A stretch of 27,222 bases of DNA from positions 1-27,222 of IMG/VR virus record IMGVR_UViG_3300037070_003768; one strand, 5' to 3'. The stretch is from a virus. A program made the translations under genes and the position numbers. Below are positions 22,852 through 27,222 of the stretch, one piece after another (the first letter of the stretch is position 1; every line of letters begins with the position of its first letter). Under the pieces are notes generated by a model, which did not search any database, was not told the origin of the DNA, and was given only the letters and a program-made list of their open reading frames with translations.

Positions 22852-24531
22852 ATGGCCAACACCCCCGCCCAGATCTACGCCAAGCCGGTGGTGGTCGCCG
22901 GAAACACCGGACCGGCGGGTTTGCCCGGCCCGCCCGGCCTGCCCGGCCCGCAGGGGCCTGGCGGCGAAGCCTCGCTGACCGGCGCAACCGGCCCGACCGG
23001 GCCGTCGCAGGGGCCGCTGGGACCAACCGGGCCGCTGGGGCCTTCCGGGGTGACCGGGCCTGGCGGTGCCGTGGGAGTGACGGGGCCTTACGGACACACC
23101 GGCCCGCAGGGCGAGATCGGCAATTACGGCCCCATCGGGCCGACCGGCACTACCGGCGGCCAGGGACCGGTTGGACCCTCCGGGCCGACCGGTTCAATCG
23201 GACCGGTTGGGCTGACCGGAGCCCCCGGACAGGCGTCGGCGACCGGGGCCACCGGCCCGGTGGGCCAGACCGGCCCGTCGGGGCCGCAGGGCATCGCCGG
23301 GGCCGCCGCCGCCACCGGAGCCACCGGGCCAACAGGCGTTACCGGACCGCAGGGACTGTTGGGTCCGGTTGGCGTCACCGGGCCTGCCGGGGTGCAGGGG
23401 CTGCAGGGTGTCACCGGGCCGCTGGGCGTGACTGGCCCGCTGGGTTCGACTGGCCCGGCGGGAGGTATCGGGCCTTCCGGCATCCAGGGCGTAACCGGCG
23501 GCCTGGGGCCGACGGGTTCGACCGGGCCGCAGGGTATACCGGGGATTACCGGGCCTTCCGGGCCTGTCGGATCGCAGGGTATTCCGGGTGCTGCTGGCAA
23601 CATCGGCCCGTTCGGTCCGACCGGACCCACCGGGGCCGGGTTGCAGGGGCCGCAGGGCATTGTCGGTCCGACCGGGGCCAGCGGTCCGACCGGCCTGGGG
23701 GCCACCGGACCTGCCGGGTTTGCCTCGACGACGGGAGCCACCGGTCCCACCGGGCCTGGCGTGGGAGCCCCCGGACCGGCGGGGCCTACCGGCGCTACCG
23801 GCCCTTCGGGGCCGACCGGGGTTGGCGGTTTCAACGGCGTGGACGGCCCGACCGGCTTGACCGGCCCTGCCGGGGTGCCGGGTCCGACTGGCCCCAGTGG
23901 TGTGGGTATACAAGGGGTCACCGGACCCACCGGCCCCCTGGGTCCGCTTGGGATCGGGCCGACCGGGCATACCGGGTCTAATGTCACCGGCTCCACCGGA
24001 GCGGTGGGCCAGACCGGGCCTGTCGGACTGACAGGGCCTGCGGGCGCTGTCGGACCCACTGGGATGACGGGGGCTGGCGGGGTTGGGCCTACCGGGCCTA
24101 CCGGTGCGCTTACCAGCAAGGACGCCTTCCGGGCCAAACTGAGCGCCAACCAGACCGGCATCGCCAACAACGTCAACACACGGGTGCGCTTCAACACCAA
24201 GGTGTTCGACGTCAACAACAAGTACGACACCACCAACTTCCGCTGGACCCCGCATGCCGGGCCGGTGCTGATCGGTGCCGGGCTGACGTTTACTGCTGGC
24301 GTTCGGACCAACACGTCGCCGCAAGTGCTGATTTACAAGAACGGCGCGGCGATTGCCCAGAACGGGGTCGAGACCGACGTCAGCAGCGCCAGCACCCAGG
24401 TGATGGTGGTGGATCTGGCCAACGGCACTGACTACTACGAGTGCTATTGCAATGCTTCGTCCGGTGCGACTTCCACCATCGGCGCGGTCAACTTCGTTAC
24501 AAGTTTCTACGGTGCAGCCTTGATGGGGTGA
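22852..24531 (+). CDS. long collagen-like fibre with C1q-like tip
   Basis: Start at ATG 22852, one base after the previous stop, gives 559 residues. Anchor [15 protein letters not shown], then about 400 residues of Gly-X-Y (about 19-419) with Pro/Leu/Val at X and Thr at Y, broken at spacers such as GQASATG, GFASTTG, GAAAATG. The last 140 residues match a C1q/TNF-like trimer head: [23 protein letters not shown], then [45 protein letters not shown] and a final [12 protein letters not shown]. Collagen stalk plus C1q head is the plan of C1q and BclA-type proteins; a phage fibre with it would be long and flexible. It probably displays receptor-binding tips. Confidence 0.85.
   Translation: MANTPAQIYAKPVVVAGNTGPAGLPGPPGLPGPQGPGGEASLTGATGPTGPSQGPLGPTGPLGPSGVTGPGGAVGVTGPYGHTGPQGEIGNYGPIGPTGTTGGQGPVGPSGPTGSIGPVGLTGAPGQASATGATGPVGQTGPSGPQGIAGAAAATGATGPTGVTGPQGLLGPVGVTGPAGVQGLQGVTGPLGVTGPLGSTGPAGGIGPSGIQGVTGGLGPTGSTGPQGIPGITGPSGPVGSQGIPGAAGNIGPFGPTGPTGAGLQGPQGIVGPTGASGPTGLGATGPAGFASTTGATGPTGPGVGAPGPAGPTGATGPSGPTGVGGFNGVDGPTGLTGPAGVPGPTGPSGVGIQGVTGPTGPLGPLGIGPTGHTGSNVTGSTGAVGQTGPVGLTGPAGAVGPTGMTGAGGVGPTGPTGALTSKDAFRAKLSANQTGIANNVNTRVRFNTKVFDVNNKYDTTNFRWTPHAGPVLIGAGLTFTAGVRTNTSPQVLIYKNGAAIAQNGVETDVSSASTQVMVVDLANGTDYYECYCNASSGATSTIGAVNFVTSFYGAALMG
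22906..24110 (+). repeat. Gly-X-Y coding repeats, long fibre
   Basis: About 400 codons of Gly-X-Y, the longest in the window. The reverse strand carries several long open frames only because this GC-rich repeat lacks stops. The spacer GFASTTG near 23717 is also found in the first fibre at about 14519. Confidence 0.85.
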
Positions 24532-24535
24532 TACG

Positions 24536-24664
24536 ATGGACGAATACACGCTCGTTGTCATGGAAGAGGAGCGGGTTGTCCTGGTGCCCGCCGAAGACTG
24601 CACCATCGAGGTACCAGGTGAATGGCGTCTGATCGAGGTACAGGGACATGGCACTGCTAGGTAG
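24536..24664 (+). CDS. 42-residue acidic mini-protein
   Basis: An ATG at 24536, four bases after the previous stop, opens a 42-codon frame (MDEYTLVVMEEERVV...EWRLIEVQGHGTAR) that overlaps the next gene by 17 bases. It is acidic and strand-rich, with the alternating hydrophobic pattern of a real small beta protein (VVLVPAEDCTIEVPGEWRLIEV). The DNA between 24531 and 24648 is otherwise unassigned, and coding density here is near total, so a small gene is likely. It could be a fibre chaperone or a fragment; function unknown. Confidence 0.55.
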   Translation: MDEYTLVVMEEERVVLVPAEDCTIEVPGEWRLIEVQGHGTAR

Positions 24665-24929
24665 CAAGGCACACACCGAGGGCGATATCAGGCGCTGGCG
24701 GGTCAACTATGATCGCTGGCTGGACAATACCGCCGAGATCGAACAGGTCGATGTCACGTCGCTGTCGCCGACCTGCACGGTCAGCGACATATCGATCCTG
24801 GGGCATGACGTTATTTTCTTTCTTAACGACGGTCTGCTTGGTGAAACCTTTACCGTGACCGTGACCATCACTGATTCGTTTCGGAACGTTAAGACCGATA
24901 CGATTTCGTTCCACGTCGTAGCAGCCTAA
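24648..24929 (+). CDS. small fibre-tail adaptor-like beta protein
   Basis: The 93-residue protein starts with a helical/charged part (RRWRVNYDRWLDNTAEIEQ) and then an immunoglobulin-like sandwich (CTVSDISILGHDVIFFLNDG, GETFTVTVTITDSFRNVKTDTISFHVV). YDRWLDNTA and the Ig-like half are typical of small proteins next to phage fibre genes, sometimes annotated as fibre-tail adaptors. It may link the collagen fibres to the tail. The start lies inside the end of the mini-gene before it. Confidence 0.6.
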   Translation: MALLGSKAHTEGDIRRWRVNYDRWLDNTAEIEQVDVTSLSPTCTVSDISILGHDVIFFLNDGLLGETFTVTVTITDSFRNVKTDTISFHVVAA

Positions 24930-24940
24930 AGGAGAGAACC

Positions 24941-25159
24941 ATGGCCGCAGTTCCAACCACATCTTTTAATCAGTACGCTCCGGGCGGTGTCTGGAAGCAG
25001 ATTTCGGACGGTGACGCTTCAGGTCCCGGCACGACCTACAACCAGTACGCCAATGGCGGCGTGTGGGAGCAGATGCGGTTGATGCTGACGGGAACACCGG
25101 CACTGGACCAGTATTTTCCGGGTAGCGTCTATGCCCAATGCGCGGCCTTGGTGGCGTGA
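24941..25159 (+). CDS. 72-residue protein with three NQYAxGGVWxQ repeats
   Basis: Good AAAGGAGAG site 8 bases before ATG 24941. The protein is almost wholly made of an 11-residue repeat: NQYAPGGVWKQ, NQYANGGVWEQ and the more diverged DQYFPGSVYAQ, separated by about 19 and 23 residues. Aromatic plus Gly-Gly turns suggest small beta hairpins stacked in a threefold arrangement. No family is recognised; location suggests a virion protein. Stop overlaps the next start (TGATG). Confidence 0.7.
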   Translation: MAAVPTTSFNQYAPGGVWKQISDGDASGPGTTYNQYANGGVWEQMRLMLTGTPALDQYFPGSVYAQCAALVA

Positions 25160-25659
25160 TGGCCAAGGAATCCAGGACCGAATCGGTCAACCACACCGAG
25201 GATCGGCACGCCAGGCTGAAGGCGGAGTCCGCGAGGCTGGCAAAGGAAGAATTGCTGGCCGAAGCCAACCGGGCCGAACAGCAGGCGGCGCAGGATCGCA
25301 AGACCGACAAGGCCGAGGTGGCGCATCTCGAACAGCAGGTTGGCCTGCTGTCCGAGGGCGAAACCAGGGACGAACTGCTCGAACGCATTCGCAGGTTGCG
25401 TGAGGACGTGCCGGTGGGACCGCTTGGCCCGCCGCCACCGTCCGAAGCCATGCGCAAGCAGATCGAGATCGAGCAGGAAGCCGGTCGCCAGGCGGTCAAG
25501 GCCGCCGAAGAGCAGGCGGAGCGGACAAGGCTGGCGCGGGAAGAAGTGGCAGCCGACATCAGGAAGCGGGAAGGCACCATGCAGGAGGTCCACCACCCCA
25601 ATCCGGGTATGGACGAGCAGTTTCCTGCCAACAAGGCAACGCTGGGCAAGACAAAATGA
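25159..25659 (+). CDS. coiled-coil protein
   Basis: Start at ATG 25159 (TGATG) gives 166 residues; the in-frame ATG at 25138 lies within the previous gene. Residues 10-80 are charged heptads (ARLKAESARLAKEELLAEANRAEQQ, and later HLEQQVGLL), then GPLGPPPPSEAM as a break, and a second coil (IEIEQEAGRQAVKAAEEQAERT). Ends NPGMDEQFPANKATLGKTK. No membrane helix. It precedes the nozzle gene (ATGA overlap) and may act as an assembly or ejection protein; this is inference. Confidence 0.65.
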   Translation: MAKESRTESVNHTEDRHARLKAESARLAKEELLAEANRAEQQAAQDRKTDKAEVAHLEQQVGLLSEGETRDELLERIRRLREDVPVGPLGPPPPSEAMRKQIEIEQEAGRQAVKAAEEQAERTRLAREEVAADIRKREGTMQEVHHPNPGMDEQFPANKATLGKTK

Positions 25660-27222
25660 CCGCGCTCAAGCTGGACAAATTCGGTGGACAATTGCCTGCC
25701 TGGGACAGTCGGCTACTGCCGGACGGCCAGGCCGACTATTCCCTCAACTGCTATTTGTTCAGCGGCACGCTGATCGGCTGGCGGCAGCCCAAGCATCTCT
25801 ACACGCTGAAGAACGCCGCCGCCAAATACGCTTACCGTCTTCCCAACATGCACTCTAACGACACCAGCATCACGGCAACCGATTCGTTCTGGATGGAATT
25901 CGAGGACCCCGACACCACCGTGATGCGAACCCCCGTGGTGGGTGATTTCTACCAGCGCTATTACTTCTCATCGCCCAGCCAGCCGCCGAAATACAACACC
26001 TACCAGCGCATCATGGACAACAAGCCGCCCTGGCTGCTGGGGGTGCCGGGAAGCGGTTGTGCGCCCGGCGTGGTGGTGGATGGCGGCGGATCGGCGATCC
26101 AGGACGGCTTTGTCAGTGTCGAGCCGGGTGTTAGCGGCAACAGCTACCAGCCCGGCAACTCGATGTTCCTGATGCCCATTACCCCCGATGGGGCATTGCT
26201 GGTAGCCAGCGTCAACTTCATGCCTGCGGCCACCGACCCCAACGTGATCTATCACGCCGTGATCTACAACGACCTCAACGGCAAGCCCTTCCAGCTGATG
26301 GGGGTAGGCAACGAGGTGCAGGGGGTTACTGTCGGTACCACAGCCGCCAGCACCTTCACCAACAGCGTCGGCGTGCAGGCCGACACCGCCTACTGGATCG
26401 GCATTTTTCATGACAACGTGCTGTATGTAAATATCGCCAACGGTCGTAACCAGGGCGAAGCCTACAGCGCCACCTATTCCAACGGCCCGCCGCCCGATAT
26501 TCCCGGCAGTACCACTACGTCCAGCCTGCAGGTATGGACCGACATGATCGGGGCGTCGGTGTTCGCGGCGCGGGCCTATCTCTACACCTGGGTGACCGAG
26601 TACGGCGAGGAAGGCCCGCCGTCGGAGGCGTCCATTGTCAACGGCTGGTCCAACGCGGTCTGGACCGTCAGCCTGTACACGCCGATGATCGAGAACCTGG
26701 GCGCGGATTACGTCGATCCCGACGACGGACTGACCAAGCCTGCGGATCGCAACATCAAATACACGCGAATTTATCGCTCGATTTCCGACCAGTACGGTCG
26801 CGGCACCTTCTTCCTGGTGGCCGAGATTCCCGTCACCCAGGAAACCTATGTCGATGTCGCCGAGGACGACACGGTGTCGCTGAACACCCAGCTGCAGTCG
26901 CTGTACTGGTACGCGCCGCCGCCTGATTTGAAGGGTATCTATCCGGTGCCGAACGGCATGGCCGTCGGCTTCAAGGCCAACGAGATCTGGTTTTCGGAAT
27001 CCTATCGCCCGCACGCCTGGCCGCCGAATTACGTGCTGACAACCGAGTTTCCAATCGTGGGGTTAGGGGTATGTGGACAATCCATCGTTGTATGTACTCA
27101 GGGCTCCCCATATTTGGTCACCGGCATCAATCCGGCCTCGATGGCGCTGACCAAGATCAACCTGCCGGAGCCGTGCCTGCATCGCTCGTCCATCGTCTCT
27201 ACCGATACGACGATTCTCTACG
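25656..27222 (+). CDS. tail nozzle protein, T7 gp12-like, with inserted domain (partial, 3' end missing)
   Basis: The gene starts at ATG 25656 (ATGA overlap) and is open to the window end, 522 codons. LDKFGGQLPAWDSRLLPDGQADYSLNC at the front and AYLYTWVTEYGEEGPPS near residues 306-325 are typical of podovirus tail tubular protein B, the hexameric nozzle. So are RNIKYTRIYRSISD and YPVPNGMAVGFKANEIWFSES. Between GVPGSGCAPG and AARAYLYTW lies about 155 residues not expected in this family (about 140-300), with NSMFLMPITPDGALLVASVNFM and TAYWIGIFHDNVLYV, a jelly-roll-like beta pattern. The inserted domain may sit on the outside of the nozzle and bind the host or a fibre. Confidence 0.75.
   Translation, partial: MTALKLDKFGGQLPAWDSRLLPDGQADYSLNCYLFSGTLIGWRQPKHLYTLKNAAAKYAYRLPNMHSNDTSITATDSFWMEFEDPDTTVMRTPVVGDFYQRYYFSSPSQPPKYNTYQRIMDNKPPWLLGVPGSGCAPGVVVDGGGSAIQDGFVSVEPGVSGNSYQPGNSMFLMPITPDGALLVASVNFMPAATDPNVIYHAVIYNDLNGKPFQLMGVGNEVQGVTVGTTAASTFTNSVGVQADTAYWIGIFHDNVLYVNIANGRNQGEAYSATYSNGPPPDIPGSTTTSSLQVWTDMIGASVFAARAYLYTWVTEYGEEGPPSEASIVNGWSNAVWTVSLYTPMIENLGADYVDPDDGLTKPADRNIKYTRIYRSISDQYGRGTFFLVAEIPVTQETYVDVAEDDTVSLNTQLQSLYWYAPPPDLKGIYPVPNGMAVGFKANEIWFSESYRPHAWPPNYVLTTEFPIVGLGVCGQSIVVCTQGSPYLVTGINPASMALTKINLPEPCLHRSSIVSTDTTILY

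Noticed and set aside
14239-24110. CRISPR array or DNA-level satellite in the Gly-X-Y regions
   Set aside because: The repeats are in frame, of codon-triplet period and vary synonymously; there are no constant repeats with unique spacers.
23124-24672. Minus-strand open frames of about 400 and 490 codons under the long fibre
   Set aside because: The Gly-X-Y coding repeat is open in several frames; the products are Pro/Gly/Arg repeats mirroring the collagen sequence. The plus strand has the C1q-like tip and matching anchor.
1-27222. tRNA genes, insertion sequences, integrase or attachment sites
   Set aside because: I looked for cloverleaf-like runs, terminal inverted repeats and recombinase motifs and saw none that could be supported.

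Overview
The window looks like the structural (virion) half of a tailed phage or prophage (Caudoviricetes), most likely short-tailed. It is GC-rich and almost fully coding. Nearly all plus-strand genes are tightly packed, with stop/start overlaps of the ATGA, TGATG or TAATG type. Gene order is podovirus/T7-like: portal, then scaffold, major coat, head-tail adaptors, fibres and a T7 gp12-like tail nozzle. The large terminase, polymerases and integrase are not visible. Host cannot be fixed from the sequence; GC content and style suggest a proteobacterial host, which is inference only.

Left edge (1-757): two overlapping minus-strand genes, an NAD-dependent sugar epimerase/dehydratase (partial) and a possible small terminase subunit, face away from the portal gene. 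Portal block (758-7634): portal, a short collagen-like protein, a three-part glycosyltransferase, a second probable glycosyltransferase-like protein (HtrL/YibB-like), an Amidase_3 endolysin with a likely C-terminal double-psi barrel, and a Pro/Gly repeat protein, ending in a clear intrinsic terminator. Small-membrane block (7763-9218): two one-helix membrane proteins (holin/spanin candidates) and a collagen-containing decoration or fibre protein. Head block (9274-12277): four tiny genes, scaffold, major coat. Connector block (12328-14168): two adaptor candidates, a small Gly/Lys-motif protein and a beta-rich protein. Fibre block (14181-24929): three large collagen-like (Gly-Pro-Thr) fibre proteins, a 1652-residue G8/beta-helix protein carrying SPRY-like and carbohydrate-binding-like insertions, and a cadherin/LamG/SPRY protein. 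Right end (24941-27222): a three-repeat small protein, a coiled-coil protein and the partial nozzle protein.

Transcription seems to be divided by four copies of one ungapped motif, TTAAG-N4-TATTAA-N10-CTAG, at about 720, 7725, 9215 and 12274, each at the head of a block. I take these to be the phage's own promoters. Two of the four give an ATG exactly 29 nt from the TATTAR element without a Shine-Dalgarno sequence. The coat gene and the first connector gene both have hairpins that would bury the ribosome binding site.

The most unusual theme is the surface of the particle: collagen stalks with Thr at the Y position, a C1q-like head, repeated SPRY modules, domains inserted into loops of otherwise conserved tail proteins, and sugar-handling genes beside a collagen-like gene. 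Together they suggest a modular, possibly glycosylated collagen fibre coat. Functions are from recognition of families by eye; no search was run.
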